A program made the translations under genes and the position numbers. Source: Janthinobacterium sp. (GTDB taxonomy: Bacteria; Pseudomonadota; Gammaproteobacteria; Burkholderiales; Burkholderiaceae_D). From it: DNA of 64,000 nt. Under the pieces are notes generated by a model. That model saw only the letters and a program-made list of their open reading frames with translations. It searched no databases and was not told the origin of the DNA. Location of the stretch: positions 62,001 to 126,000 of the forward strand of contig NZ_RFSK01000009.1 of NCBI RefSeq assembly GCF_009923995.1, in the 5' to 3' direction. Below, piece by piece: positions 36,633-46,336 of the stretch (position 1 is the stretch's first letter; the number at the start of each line of letters is the position of its first letter).

Positions 36633-37358
36633 ATGGCAGGACATAGCAAATGGGCCAACATCAAGCATAAAAAGGCTGCCACGGATGCCAAGCGCGGCAA
36701 AATCTGGACTCGCCTGATCAAGGAAATCACGGTCGCGGCCCGCATGGGCGGCGCCGACATCGCGGCCAATCCGCGCCTGCGCCTGGCAGTCGACAAGGCG
36801 GCCGATGCGAACATGCCGAAAGACAACGTCCAGCGCGCGATCAACCGCGGCAGCGGCGGCGTCGATGGCGCCAACTACGAAGAAGTGCGCTACGAAGGCT
36901 ATGGCGTGGGCGGCGCTGCCGTCATCGTCGAATGCATGACGGACAACCGCGTGCGCACGGTGGCCGAGGTACGCAACGCCTTCAACAAGAACGGCGGCAA
37001 CATGGGCAACGAAGGCTCCGTCGCCTTCATGTTCCAGCACTGCGGCCAGTTGCTGTTCGCGCCCGGCACCGATGAAGACAAGCTGATGGAAGCGGCCCTG
37101 GAAGCGGGCGCCGAAGATGTCATCGCCGACGAGGAAGGCGGCTTCGAAGTGCTGACGCCAGTGCACGATTTCGCCGCCGTCAAGGAAGCGCTGGAAGCAG
37201 CCGGCTTCAAGGCCGAAGTGGCCGAAGTCATCATGAAGCCGGCGACGGAAACCGTGTACACGGGCGACGACGCCATCAAGATGCAAAAGCTGATCGATGC
37301 GCTGGAACTGCTGGACGACGTGCAGGAAGTCTTCACCAACGCCCTGATCGAAAACTAG
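36633..37358 (+). CDS. yebC: YebC/TACO1-family translation or transcription factor
   Basis: A 241-residue cytosolic protein of the universal YebC family, recognised by the N-terminal [22 protein letters not shown] segment, followed by [10 protein letters not shown] and [10 protein letters not shown]. Members have been described as regulators and, for the TACO1 branch, as translation activators at proline-rich stretches. The acidic middle [17 protein letters not shown] and C-terminal domain are intact and the length is standard. The start has AAGGAAG. It heads the betaproteobacterial housekeeping cluster here, followed by purD after a long palindrome. Confidence 0.96.
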   Translation: MAGHSKWANIKHKKAATDAKRGKIWTRLIKEITVAARMGGADIAANPRLRLAVDKAADANMPKDNVQRAINRGSGGVDGANYEEVRYEGYGVGGAAVIVECMTDNRVRTVAEVRNAFNKNGGNMGNEGSVAFMFQHCGQLLFAPGTDEDKLMEAALEAGAEDVIADEEGGFEVLTPVHDFAAVKEALEAAGFKAEVAEVIMKPATETVYTGDDAIKMQKLIDALELLDDVQEVFTNALIEN

Positions 37359-37459
37359 GCACGGGGTAAAAAAGTCCATGGCGGCGTTGCATGGCCTTGC
37401 CGTACTAGCCGTACTGTCTTCGGCCATGCGCCTTGCCCTGAACATTTTTACCGCGTGCC
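37358..37459. repeat. 102-bp imperfect palindrome between yebC and purD
   Basis: The outer arms GGCACGGGGTAAAAA (37358-37372) and TTTTTACCGCGTGCC (37445-37459) match at 14 of 15 positions. Inside, further paired blocks (AGTCCATGGC against its partner, and GCATGGCC with GGCCATGC) extend the stem toward a ~25-nt centre that contains the direct repeat GCCGTACT. The left arm begins at the last base of the yebC stop. It may be a miniature mobile/REP-type element or a structured RNA terminator-leader ahead of purD. Confidence 0.6.
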
Positions 37460-37522
37460 AGGCAATATGTTAAACAAGGGCGGCACTGCTGCCCTGCAAC
37501 CCACACTGAACGAACGGTCCCT

Positions 37523-38791
37523 ATGAAAATTCTGGTAGTCGGCTCTGGCGGCCGCGAACACGCCCTGGCCTGGAAACTGGCCCAGTCCGAACGCATACAG
37601 ATGGTGTATGTCGCGCCGGGCAATGGCGGCACCGCGCGCGATGCGCGCCTGGTCAATCTCGACATCAGCGACCCGCAATTGCTGGCCGACTTCGTTCAGC
37701 AGGAACACATCGGCCTGACCGTCGTCGGCCCGGAAGTGCCGCTGGCAGCGGGCATCGTCAACCTGTTCCGCTCGCGCGGCCTGAAAATCTTCGGCCCGAC
37801 GAAAGAAGCGGCGCAGCTGGAGTCGTCGAAGGACTTCGCCAAGGCCTTCATGCAGCGCCACGGCATCCCGACGGCCGCCTACCAGACGTTCTCCGACGTC
37901 GCTCCCGCGCACGCCTACGTCGATGCCATGGGCGCGCCCATCGTCATCAAGGCCGACGGCCTGGCCGCCGGCAAGGGCGTCGTCGTCGCCATGACACTGG
38001 AAGAAGCGCACCAGGCGGTCGACATGATGCTGGCCGATAACCAGTTCGGCGACGCCGGCGCGCGCATCGTCATCGAGGAATTCCTCGCCGGCGAAGAAGC
38101 GAGCTTCATCGTCATGTGCGACGGCAAGAACATCCTGCCGCTGGCCACCAGCCAGGACCACAAGCGCCTGAAGGACCACGACCAGGGCCCGAACACGGGC
38201 GGCATGGGTGCGTACTCGCCCGCCCCCATCGTCACGCCGGCCATGCATGCGCGCGTCATGCGCGAAATCATCGTGCCGACCATCCAGGGCATGGCCAAGG
38301 ATGGCATCACATTCACGGGCTTCCTGTACGCGGGCCTGATGATCGACGACAAGGGCACGCCGAAGACGCTGGAATTCAACTGCCGCATGGGCGACCCGGA
38401 AACGCAGCCCATCATGGCGCGCCTGAAGACTGACCTGGTCACGGTCATGGAACACGCCGTCAACGGCACGCTCGATGCCGTGGAACTGGAATGGGACCGC
38501 CGCACGGCCGTCGGCGTCGTCATGGCCGCCGCCGGCTACCCGGACGATCCCGTCAAGGGCACGCCGATCGGCGACATTCCGGCCGAAACGACTGACTCCG
38601 TCACCTTCCACGCGGGCACCCGCGTCGAAGGCGAGCGCCTGGTCACCAACGGCGGGCGCGTGCTGTGCGTCGTCGGCCTGGGCGACAGCATCAAGATGGC
38701 ACAGAAGCAGGCCTATGAAACTGTGGAAAAAATCCACTTCGACGGCGCGCAATACCGCCGCGACATCGGCTGGCGCGGCCTGAAGCATTAA
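37523..38791 (+). CDS. purD: Phosphoribosylamine-glycine ligase
   Basis: A 422-residue cytosolic ATP-grasp enzyme, the second step of purine synthesis, joining glycine to 5-phosphoribosylamine. The N-terminal MKILVVGSGGREHALAWKL, PTKEAAQLESSKDFAK, the ATP-grasp segment PIVIKADGLAAGKGVVVA and the signature FNCRMGDPETQ are complete. The length is normal. No strong Shine-Dalgarno sequence is seen before ATG 37523. A 102-bp palindrome lies upstream. Confidence 0.97.
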   Translation: MKILVVGSGGREHALAWKLAQSERIQMVYVAPGNGGTARDARLVNLDISDPQLLADFVQQEHIGLTVVGPEVPLAAGIVNLFRSRGLKIFGPTKEAAQLESSKDFAKAFMQRHGIPTAAYQTFSDVAPAHAYVDAMGAPIVIKADGLAAGKGVVVAMTLEEAHQAVDMMLADNQFGDAGARIVIEEFLAGEEASFIVMCDGKNILPLATSQDHKRLKDHDQGPNTGGMGAYSPAPIVTPAMHARVMREIIVPTIQGMAKDGITFTGFLYAGLMIDDKGTPKTLEFNCRMGDPETQPIMARLKTDLVTVMEHAVNGTLDAVELEWDRRTAVGVVMAAAGYPDDPVKGTPIGDIPAETTDSVTFHAGTRVEGERLVTNGGRVLCVVGLGDSIKMAQKQAYETVEKIHFDGAQYRRDIGWRGLKH

Positions 38792-38875
38792 TTCAGCGCT
38801 TTTTGACACGTCCGCCCTCCCCGCGCCGGCGGCACTGATGGCATACTGCCGTTTTGCCACCAACGCGGGGAAACC

Positions 38876-40426
38876 ATGGCCTGGAATGAAGGATACGTGT
38901 CGGATATCGAGTACACCAACGGCTTTTACAGCGACCTGAGTCCGCATCACCTCAATTTCAGCTGCATCCTCAACGGCGTCGAACCGGTGCCAATGGATCA
39001 GCCTTACACCTATTTTGAACTGGGCTTCGGCCGTGGCCTGACACTCAATGTGCTGGCCGCCACCAATTCGAATGGGCAGTTCTATGGCAACGATTTCAAT
39101 CCAGCCCATGTCGCTGGCGCGCGCGCCCTGGCGGCAGCGGCCCAGCTGGGCAACCTGACCCTGCTGGAAAACAGCTTTGAAGAACTGGCGCAGGGCTGCG
39201 TGGCCGGCTTGCCGCAGTTCGATTTCATCACCCTGCACGGCATCTATACCTGGGTCAGCCGGGAAAACCGCCAGCATATCGTCGACTTCATCGCCCGCTA
39301 TCTGAAACCGGGCGGCATCGTTTCGCTCAGCTATAACGCCATGCCCGGCTGGAGCGCGGCCCTGCCCCTGCAACGCCTGCTGCTGGAATTTTCCGCCAGC
39401 TTCCCCGGCCGCAGCGACTTGCAGATACAGGCCGGGGCGGCCTACGTGCAGCAGTTGCAGAACCTGCAGGCCGGCTACATCACGGCCAATCCCGCGCTCG
39501 CGCCGCGCCTCAATGCGCTTGCCGACAGCGATCCCCATTACAGCGTGCATGAATACCTGAACCAGGACTGGGAACCGCTGTATCACGCCGACGTGATGCG
39601 CGATGTGGCGCGCGCCAAGCTCGATTTCGCCGGCTCGTCCGACCTGCCTTTCGCCTTTCCCGAGCTGTATCTGAACGCGGACCAGCAGGCCACCATCGAC
39701 CTGCTGCCCGACGCAGCCATGCGCGAGACGATGAAGGACTATTTTTTGAACACCAGCTTCCGCAAGGATGTCCTGGTACGCGGCGCACGCCGCATGGGGG
39801 CGGTGCGCCAGGCCGAGTGCCTGGCCGGCGTACACCTGGCCATGCTGGTGCCGCGCGCGCAGATGGCCTTCACCTTCCAGACCAAGGCCGGCACAATAAC
39901 AGGCAACGAGCAGGTCTACGGCGCCGTCTGCGACGCCCTGGCGCTCCGTCCGCATAGCCTGGCGGAGCTGGCAGCACTGGAAAGCCTGCAGGGACAGAGC
40001 CTGCAAAGCCTGGCGGAAGTGGCTGCCATGCTGGTCACCGGCAGCCAGGTCGTCATGTATTTCAGGGGCGAGGCGCAGGCCGACAGTGGCGGCATCACGG
40101 CGCACCGCCTGAACCAGGCCATCGCCGCGCAACTGCGCTATGGCGACGACTACCGCACCTTGTGCTGTCCATTGACAGGCAGCGGCATCGAAACGGAATT
40201 CATCGACCGGCTGCTGTTTTCCCTGCTGACCCAGGACCGCGGACAGCCGGAATTGGCGCACCTGCAGGCGCAGGCCGCCGACGCCATGGCGCGCTGCGGG
40301 CGCAGGCTGCTCAAGGACGGTGCCGCATGTGCCGACGATCAGGCGCACCAGCTGCTGCTCGATGGCGCTATTGACGCATTCTTGCGCGACAAGCTCCCCG
40401 TGCTGAAACAGCTGCGCATGCTGTGA
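38876..40426 (+). CDS. SAM methyltransferase with PF10119-type regulatory domain
   Basis: A 516-residue cytosolic protein. The first half is a class I methyltransferase: motif I is YFELGFGRGLTLN (about residue 46), then YGNDFNPAHVAGAR, FDFITLHGIYTWVS and YLKPGGIVSLSYNAMPGW. The second half (from about 215) matches the methyltransferase regulatory domain (PF10119) arrangement, with DVLVRGARRM and a long helical C terminus. The target is unknown. It sits between purD and hemF, which are adjacent in many betaproteobacteria, so it appears inserted in a conserved cluster. A G/C-rich repeat (GGCGGCC...GGCCGCC, 40428-40451) follows its stop. Confidence 0.85.
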   Translation: MAWNEGYVSDIEYTNGFYSDLSPHHLNFSCILNGVEPVPMDQPYTYFELGFGRGLTLNVLAATNSNGQFYGNDFNPAHVAGARALAAAAQLGNLTLLENSFEELAQGCVAGLPQFDFITLHGIYTWVSRENRQHIVDFIARYLKPGGIVSLSYNAMPGWSAALPLQRLLLEFSASFPGRSDLQIQAGAAYVQQLQNLQAGYITANPALAPRLNALADSDPHYSVHEYLNQDWEPLYHADVMRDVARAKLDFAGSSDLPFAFPELYLNADQQATIDLLPDAAMRETMKDYFLNTSFRKDVLVRGARRMGAVRQAECLAGVHLAMLVPRAQMAFTFQTKAGTITGNEQVYGAVCDALALRPHSLAELAALESLQGQSLQSLAEVAAMLVTGSQVVMYFRGEAQADSGGITAHRLNQAIAAQLRYGDDYRTLCCPLTGSGIETEFIDRLLFSLLTQDRGQPELAHLQAQAADAMARCGRRLLKDGAACADDQAHQLLLDGAIDAFLRDKLPVLKQLRML

Positions 40427-40566
40427 AGGCGGCCGGCGAGGACTGGCCGCCGGCAGCTCCCGCGGCCAGAGTCAAAACCACAGCGCAAGCGCCGGCCTAT
40501 CACAAAAACGCGTAACAGGGTACAATCCGTCCTTACTTTTTTATTTCGGCCTCGTCGGCCCACGCG

Positions 40567-41481
40567 ATGTCGTCAACTCCCTCTCCTTCGGCCGTCAAGG
40601 CCTATTTGCTCGATTTGCAAAGCCGTATCGTGCAGGCGCTCGAAGCGCAGGACGGCAAGCCGTTCCTGACCGATACCTGGCAGCGTCCCGAAGGCGGCGG
40701 CGGCATTTCCCGGCTGATCGAGGAAGGCAATGTGTTCGAGCGGGGCGGCGTGAATTTTTCGCACGTCACCGGCGCCGCATTGCCGCCATCGGCAGCTGCC
40801 GCGCGCCCTGAACTGGGCGGCAAGGCGTGGGAGGCGATGGGCGTGTCGCTGGTGCTGCATCCGCGTAATCCGTATGCGCCCACGGTGCACATGAATGTGC
40901 GCTTTTTCACCACCGTGAATGCCGGTGGCGAACCCGTATGGTGGTTCGGCGGCGGCATGGACCTGACGCCATATTACGGCGACGCGGACGACGTGAAGCA
41001 CTTCCACCAGGTGTGCCATGATGCACTGGCGCCGTTTGGCGAAGAGCTGCATCCGAAGTTCAAGCAGTGGTGCGACGATTATTTCTACCTGAAGCACCGG
41101 CGCGAAGCGCGCGGCGCCGGCGGCATCTTCTTCGACGACTTCAACGCCCTGGGCTTTGACGACAGCTTTGCCATGATGCGCAGCGCCGGAGACGCCTTCA
41201 TCGACGCCTATGTGCCGATCCTGGCGCGCCGCAAGGACACGCCCTACGGCGAACGCGAACGCGATTTCCAGTGCTACCGGCGCGGACGCTATGTCGAATT
41301 CAACCTGGTGTTCGACCGCGGCACCCTGTTCGGCCTGCAGTCGGGCGGCCGCACCGAGGCGATCCTGATGTCGATGCCGCCCGTGGTCAAGTGGCGCTAC
41401 GACTGGCACCCGGAAGCGGGCAGCCCAGAAGCGGCGTTGTATACTGACTTCCTCGTGCATCGCGACTGGCTGCAGGCGTGA
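40567..41481 (+). CDS. hemF: Oxygen-dependent coproporphyrinogen III oxidase
   Basis: A 304-residue cytosolic enzyme that oxidatively decarboxylates coproporphyrinogen III in heme synthesis. Conserved family segments are [53 protein letters not shown] and [18 protein letters not shown]; the length is standard. The 3' end overlaps the start of nadD (GTGA), showing coupling. A TACAAT box at 40521-40526 may be part of its promoter. No start other than ATG 40567 fits the family N terminus. Confidence 0.97.
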   Translation: MSSTPSPSAVKAYLLDLQSRIVQALEAQDGKPFLTDTWQRPEGGGGISRLIEEGNVFERGGVNFSHVTGAALPPSAAAARPELGGKAWEAMGVSLVLHPRNPYAPTVHMNVRFFTTVNAGGEPVWWFGGGMDLTPYYGDADDVKHFHQVCHDALAPFGEELHPKFKQWCDDYFYLKHRREARGAGGIFFDDFNALGFDDSFAMMRSAGDAFIDAYVPILARRKDTPYGERERDFQCYRRGRYVEFNLVFDRGTLFGLQSGGRTEAILMSMPPVVKWRYDWHPEAGSPEAALYTDFLVHRDWLQA

Positions 41482-42170
41482 CAGGTAGTACGGCGGGAAG
41501 CACGACGCGCAATTCCCCATGCGTGGCGCTGCTGGGCGGCAGCTACGATCCGGTGCACATGGGGCATGTCGCGCTGGGCACGCTTTTTTCCAGCCTGCTG
41601 CGCGCCGACGAACTGCGCGTGATTCCGGCCGGTGCGCCCTGGCAAAAAGGCAACCTGGGCGCCAGCGGCCCGCAGCGCGCCGACATGGCCAGCCTGGCCT
41701 TCGCCGGCCTGCCCTTGCCGGTCGTGATCGACCGCCAGGAAATCGCGCGCAGCGAGCATGGCCAGGCCAGCTACACCATCGATACCTTGCGCCAGGTACG
41801 CGCCGAACTGGGGCCGCGCGCGTCCATCGCTTTCCTGATGGGCGCCGACCAGCTGCAGCGGCTGGCGACCTGGCGCGAATGGCAGCAATTATTTGAATAC
41901 GCGCATATCTGCGTCGCGGCCCGCCCCGGCTTCGCGCTGAATGACACAGCAGTGCCACGAGTGGTCGCCGACGAATTTTCGCGCCGCCTGGGGTCACTGG
42001 AAAGCATCCGCAACACGCCGCACGGTCTGACTTATCTGGCACAGGACTTCGCGGTGGATATCTCCGCCACCGAAATACGTGCGGCATTACAACGGGGGGA
42101 TCGGGCAAACTCGCTTGTTTCCCCGCTAGTGCTAGACTATATTGAACAACATAATTTATACAAAAGCTAA
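41478..42170 (+). CDS. nadD: Nicotinate-nucleotide adenylyltransferase
   Basis: A 230-residue cytosolic enzyme of NAD synthesis that adenylates nicotinate mononucleotide. The nucleotidyltransferase signature is [15 protein letters not shown] (HxGH type), and the later [10 protein letters not shown] is the conserved ISSTxIR box. GTG at 41478 is used because it overlaps the hemF stop (GTGA) as in coupled genes; the first 15 residues are then a non-conserved leader. The rsfS ATG begins directly after its TAA. The order nadD-rsfS is conserved in proteobacteria. Confidence 0.95.
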   Translation: MTGSTAGSTTRNSPCVALLGGSYDPVHMGHVALGTLFSSLLRADELRVIPAGAPWQKGNLGASGPQRADMASLAFAGLPLPVVIDRQEIARSEHGQASYTIDTLRQVRAELGPRASIAFLMGADQLQRLATWREWQQLFEYAHICVAARPGFALNDTAVPRVVADEFSRRLGSLESIRNTPHGLTYLAQDFAVDISATEIRAALQRGDRANSLVSPLVLDYIEQHNLYKS

Positions 42171-42860
42171 ATGGACATCAAAAAACTGCAAACCCTCGTC
42201 GTTGACGCCCTTGAAGACGTCAAAGGCCAAGACATCGCCGTCTTCGATACGGTACATCTGACCAGCCTGTTCGACCGCATCGCGATCGTCTCCGGTACCT
42301 CGAACCGTCAGACCAAGGCGCTGGCCGCCTCGGTGCGCGACAAGGTGAAGGACGCCGGCGGCGAAATCATCGGCATGGAAGGCGAGGACACCGGTGAATG
42401 GGTGCTGGTCGACCTGGGCGACATGATCGTCCACATCATGCAGGCGCCTATCCGCGCCTACTACCGCCTGGAAGAAATCTGGGGCGACAAGCCGGTCAAG
42501 CTGGGTGCCGCCAAGCGCGCGCCGAAAAAAGCCGCCGGCGACGAGCCGAAAAAGGTCAGCGGCCACCTGGCGGCAAGCAAGGCCAACGTGGAAGCGACGC
42601 CCGTGATCGAGAAAAAGGCACCGGCCAAGAAAGCTGCGGCCACCACCGCCGCCAAGAAAGCCCCGGCGAAAAAAGCCACTGTGTCCAAAGCCGTCGGCAA
42701 GACCGTGAAAGTCGCGCCAACCAAGACCGAGACGGCCGCCGTCAAAGCCTTGAAAGCCCTGCCGGAGAAAAAAGTACGCGCCCCACGCGCGGCCAAACCG
42801 GCAGCCGATGCGGCACCGGCAAAAACCGTGATCAAGCGTATCAAAAAAGTCGAAGCGTAA
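42171..42860 (+). CDS. rsfS: Ribosome silencing factor with long basic tail
   Basis: A 229-residue protein. Residues 1 to about 112 are the RsfS/DUF143 domain (LQTLVVDALEDVKGQDIAVFD, IVSGTSNRQTKALA, GEWVLVDLGDMIVHIM), which binds ribosomal protein L14 and blocks joining of the subunits under starvation. Unlike the usual 105-120-residue proteins, this one continues with about 115 residues of Lys/Ala/Pro-rich, histone-H1-like sequence (KKAPAKKAAATTAAKKAPAKK). The tail is in frame with no sign of frameshift and ends at the TAA before rlmH. It could add RNA or nucleic-acid affinity. The start is adjacent to the nadD stop. Confidence 0.94.
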   Translation: MDIKKLQTLVVDALEDVKGQDIAVFDTVHLTSLFDRIAIVSGTSNRQTKALAASVRDKVKDAGGEIIGMEGEDTGEWVLVDLGDMIVHIMQAPIRAYYRLEEIWGDKPVKLGAAKRAPKKAAGDEPKKVSGHLAASKANVEATPVIEKKAPAKKAAATTAAKKAPAKKATVSKAVGKTVKVAPTKTETAAVKALKALPEKKVRAPRAAKPAADAAPAKTVIKRIKKVEA

Positions 42861-42866
42861 GCCTCG

Positions 42867-43337
42867 ATGCAGCTCATCATCGCTGCGGTCGGCCATAAAA
42901 TGCCGGCCTGGATAGAGACGGGCTTCGCGGAATACGCGAAGCGCATGCCGCCGGAACTGCGCATCGTGCTGAAGGAAATCAAGCCGGTGGAACGTTCCGG
43001 CAGCAAGACCGCCGCCACGGCGATGGCGCTGGAGCGCGAACGCATCGAAGCCGTCCTGCCCAAGGGCGTGCGCATCATCGCCCTCGACGAACGTGGCAAG
43101 GACCTGACCAGCGTCGGCCTGTCGCAGCAGTTGATGGCGTGGCAGCAGGATGGCCGCGACACGGCCTTCCTGATCGGCGGCGCAGACGGCCTCGATCCGC
43201 AACTCAAGGCCCGTGCCGAAGGCATGCTGCGCATCTCCAGCATGACCCTGCCGCACGGCGTGGTGCGCGTGATCCTCGCCGAGCAGCTGTACCGCGCCTG
43301 GTCGATCACGCAAAACCATCCCTATCACCGCGTCTGA
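42867..43337 (+). CDS. rlmH: 23S rRNA pseudouridine-1915 N3-methyltransferase
   Basis: A 156-residue SPOUT-class methyltransferase that modifies pseudouridine 1915 in helix 69 of 23S rRNA. It begins [13 protein letters not shown], and the knot region is visible as [14 protein letters not shown] and [20 protein letters not shown] with the terminal NHPYHR. The length is standard. It follows rsfS after six bases in the conserved nadD-rsfS-rlmH order. Confidence 0.97.
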   Translation: MQLIIAAVGHKMPAWIETGFAEYAKRMPPELRIVLKEIKPVERSGSKTAATAMALERERIEAVLPKGVRIIALDERGKDLTSVGLSQQLMAWQQDGRDTAFLIGGADGLDPQLKARAEGMLRISSMTLPHGVVRVILAEQLYRAWSITQNHPYHRV

Positions 43338-43346
43338 ACTCCCGCC

Positions 43347-43967
43347 ATGAAACCGGCCGATAACAAGATTTATCTCGCCTCAAAAAGCCCGCGCCGGCGC
43401 GAACTGCTGCGCCAGATCGGCATTGATTTCGAATTGCTGCTGCTGCGCAGCGAAGGGCCGCGCGGCGCCGACGTCACCGAGGAAGTCCTCCCTGGCGAGT
43501 CGGCGCTCGACTATGTGGCGCGCGTGGCGAATGAAAAAGCCGCCTTCGCCTGGGACCTGGTGCGCCGCCGCCACCTGACCCCGCGGCCCGTGCTGGCGGC
43601 CGACACCACCGTCACCATCGACGGCGTCATCCTCGGCAAGCCGGCCGACCGCGCGGAAGCCGTGGCCATGCTGCAGCAGCTGTCGGGCCGCACGCACCAG
43701 GTACTCACCTCGATCGCCGTGCACTACAAGGATTTCGCCGAACAGCGCACGCAGATCTCGCAGGTGCGTTTCGGCGCGCTGTCCCCCGCCTCCATCGCCG
43801 CGTATTGCGCCACGCCCGAGCCGTACGACAAGGCCGGTGCCTACGGCATCCAGGGCAGCGCCGCGCTGTTCGTCGAGCACATCGAAGGCAGCCATTCCGG
43901 CATCATGGGCCTGCCCCTGTACGAAACCGCACAGTTGCTGAGACTAGCAGGTTTGCCCCTGTCCTGA
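43347..43967 (+). CDS. maf: Maf-family nucleotide pyrophosphatase
   Basis: A 206-residue cytosolic Maf/Ham1-fold enzyme; family members hydrolyse dTTP/UTP or modified nucleotides to monophosphates. The motif LASKSPRRRELLRQIG at the start, the metal-site ADTTVTIDG, and the late DKAGAYGIQGSAALFVEHIEGS are complete. It lies between rlmH and rng, as in many betaproteobacteria; a small spacer of 9 bp precedes it. Confidence 0.94.
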   Translation: MKPADNKIYLASKSPRRRELLRQIGIDFELLLLRSEGPRGADVTEEVLPGESALDYVARVANEKAAFAWDLVRRRHLTPRPVLAADTTVTIDGVILGKPADRAEAVAMLQQLSGRTHQVLTSIAVHYKDFAEQRTQISQVRFGALSPASIAAYCATPEPYDKAGAYGIQGSAALFVEHIEGSHSGIMGLPLYETAQLLRLAGLPLS

Positions 43968-44010
43968 TCCCGGGTATGATGTCATTCGTTGCCTCCACTC
44001 CCGCGCCTCC

Positions 44011-45474
44011 ATGAACGAAGACATCCTGATCAATATCACGCCGCAAGAAACGCGCGTCGCCCTCATCCTGCAGGGCGCCGTGCAGGAATTGCACATCGAG
44101 CGCACGCTCACGCGCGGCCTGGCCGGCAATGTGTATTCCGGCAAGGTGGTGCGGGTATTGCCGGGCATGCAGTCGGCCTTCATCGACATCGGCCTGGAGC
44201 GGGCCGCCTTCCTGCACGTGGCCGACATCTGGGAAGCGCGCGGCCACGACGGCCAGAACGCCACGCCCGCCCCCATCGAGAAAATCCTGTTTGACGGCCA
44301 GGTGCTGACGGTGCAGGTGATCAAGGACCCGATCGGCACCAAGGGCGCGCGCCTGTCGACGCAGATTTCCATCGCCGGGCGCATGCTGGTGTACCTGCCG
44401 CAGGACAAGCACATCGGTATCTCGCAGAAAATCGAAAAGGAAGCGGAGCGCGAACAACTGCGCGTGCGCCTGCAAAGCCTGCTGCCGCCCGACGAAAAGG
44501 GCGGCTACATCGTGCGCACCATGGCCGAAGACGCGTCCGACGCGGACCTGAAGGCCGACGTCGACTACCTGCGCAAGACCTGGAGCACCATCACGCACGG
44601 CGCGCGCACGCGCCCCGCCACCAGCCTGCTGCACCAGGACTTGAGCCTGGCCCAGCGCGTGCTGCGCGACTTCGTCGGCGATGAAACGGCCACCATTCAG
44701 GTCGACTCGCGCGAAAACTACGTCAAATTGCGCGAATTCGCAGAAATCTACACGCCCAGCGAACTGACGCGCCTGCAACACTACACGGGCGAACGCCCCC
44801 TGTTCGACCTGTACGGCGTGGAAGAAGAGATCCTGCGTGCCCTGGGCCGCCGCGTGGACCTGAAATCGGGCGGCTACCTGATCGTCGACCAGACGGAAGC
44901 GATGACCACCATCGACGTCAACACGGGCGGCTTTGTCGGCGGGCGCAATTTTGCCGACACCATCTTCAAGACCAACCTGGAAGCGGCACACGCCATTGCG
45001 CGCCAGCTGCGCCTGCGCAACCTGGGCGGCATCATCATCCTCGACTTCATCGACATGGACAACGCGGAGCACCGCAACGCCGTGCTGGCCGAGCTGAAGC
45101 GCACCCTGTCGCGCGACCGCACCAAGGTCTCGGTGAGCAACTTCTCACCCCTGGGCCTGGTGGAAATGACGCGCAAGCGCACGCGCGAATCGCTGGCGCA
45201 CATCCTGTGCGAACCGTGCCCCGCCTGCGCCGGCAAGGGACAAGTGAAGACCTCGCGCACGATCTGCTATGAAATCCTGCGCGAACTGCTGCGCGAAGCC
45301 AAGCAGTTCAACCCGCGCGAATTCCGCATCCTCGCCTCGCAGGAAGTCGTGGATCTATTCCTGGAGGAAGAATCGCAGCACCTGGCCATGCTGGGCGACT
45401 TCATCGGCAAGAAAATCTCGCTGCAGGTGGAGAATGCCTACCACCAGGAGCAGTACGACGTGATTTTGATGTAG
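44011..45474 (+). CDS. rng: Ribonuclease G
   Basis: A 487-residue endoribonuclease of the RNase E/G family, which matures 16S rRNA and degrades some mRNAs. The S1 domain is near residues 35-130 (GNVYSGKVVRVLPGMQSAFIDIG). The catalytic part contains TIDVNTGGFVGGRNF, and FIDMDNAEHR follows. The zinc-link CEPCPACAGKG completes the protein. The length agrees with RNase G rather than the longer RNase E. The start has no clear ribosome-binding site. It is the last gene of the conserved cluster; an AraC gene begins two bases after its stop. Confidence 0.96.
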   Translation: MNEDILINITPQETRVALILQGAVQELHIERTLTRGLAGNVYSGKVVRVLPGMQSAFIDIGLERAAFLHVADIWEARGHDGQNATPAPIEKILFDGQVLTVQVIKDPIGTKGARLSTQISIAGRMLVYLPQDKHIGISQKIEKEAEREQLRVRLQSLLPPDEKGGYIVRTMAEDASDADLKADVDYLRKTWSTITHGARTRPATSLLHQDLSLAQRVLRDFVGDETATIQVDSRENYVKLREFAEIYTPSELTRLQHYTGERPLFDLYGVEEEILRALGRRVDLKSGGYLIVDQTEAMTTIDVNTGGFVGGRNFADTIFKTNLEAAHAIARQLRLRNLGGIIILDFIDMDNAEHRNAVLAELKRTLSRDRTKVSVSNFSPLGLVEMTRKRTRESLAHILCEPCPACAGKGQVKTSRTICYEILRELLREAKQFNPREFRILASQEVVDLFLEEESQHLAMLGDFIGKKISLQVENAYHQEQYDVILM

Positions 45475-45476
45475 CC

Positions 45477-46259
45477 ATGCCGGGCGATACCGCCTTCTGG
45501 CGCGACCCGTTGCTCCCCCACGTGGAGAGCCGGCGCGCCTGCCGCAGCCGCGCGTGCTACAAGCCGCACAGCCATCCCACGTATTCCATCGGCGCCGTCG
45601 ACGCGGGCGGCAGCGTTTTTACGGGCAGCCATGGCCGCCAGCACCCTCTCAGCTCCGGCAGCCTGGTGCTGGTGCCGGCCGGCTGCGTACACGCCTGCAA
45701 TCCCCTGTCCGGCGCGCACTGGAGCTACCAGATGCTGCACCTCGATGCGCATTGGCTGCAAGGCCAGGTGCCGCGGCTGCGCACGGATAGCGCCACGGTG
45801 CTGCATGCTCCCGCACTGTACGCGCAGTTCTGCAGCATGAATGCGCTGCTGTTCTCGGGCGCCCCCGCGGCGGACAAGCAGGCAGCGCTGCTGGCCTTCC
45901 TGCATGCCTGCGCCAGTGCCGGCGGGGCATACACCCTGCCCTCCGCCGCCGCCCGCATCCCCGCGCAGCTGCAACCTGTGCTGCAGGCGCTGCAGGCGCA
46001 GCCGCTGGCGAGCCTGGAACACCTGTCCCACCTGGCCGGCATGAGCCGCTTTCAATTGATCAGAACCTTCCGCGCCGCCACGGGCATGACGCCGCATGCG
46101 TATCAGCTGAACCTGGGCGTGAACCGCGCGCGCGACGGCTTGCAGGCGGGCAGCGCCCTGGCCGATATCGCCAGCGAGCTGGGCTTTGCCGACCAGAGTC
46201 ATCTGCAGCGCGTCTTCAAGGCCCATGCGGGCATCACGCCGGGGCGCTATCGCCGCTAG
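45477..46259 (+). CDS. AraC-family transcriptional regulator with cupin sensor
   Basis: A 260-residue regulator. The N-terminal half is a cupin-like sensor (CYKPHSHPTYSIGAVDAGGS, LVLVPAGCVHACNP); the C-terminal half (about 165-260) carries two helix-turn-helix motifs, LEHLSHLAGMSRFQLIRTFR and LADIASELGFADQSHLQRVFKAHAGITPGRYRR. It follows rng by two bases and precedes a LysE-type exporter, which such AraC proteins often control. The inducer is unknown. Confidence 0.9.
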   Translation: MPGDTAFWRDPLLPHVESRRACRSRACYKPHSHPTYSIGAVDAGGSVFTGSHGRQHPLSSGSLVLVPAGCVHACNPLSGAHWSYQMLHLDAHWLQGQVPRLRTDSATVLHAPALYAQFCSMNALLFSGAPAADKQAALLAFLHACASAGGAYTLPSAAARIPAQLQPVLQALQAQPLASLEHLSHLAGMSRFQLIRTFRAATGMTPHAYQLNLGVNRARDGLQAGSALADIASELGFADQSHLQRVFKAHAGITPGRYRR

Positions 46260-46336
46260 CACGGCTGCAATATTCTTCAATACACGCAGCGGCGTTCCTT
46301 GCATACTCGCGCATCGCCCTTACCGGAGCCGCGCCC

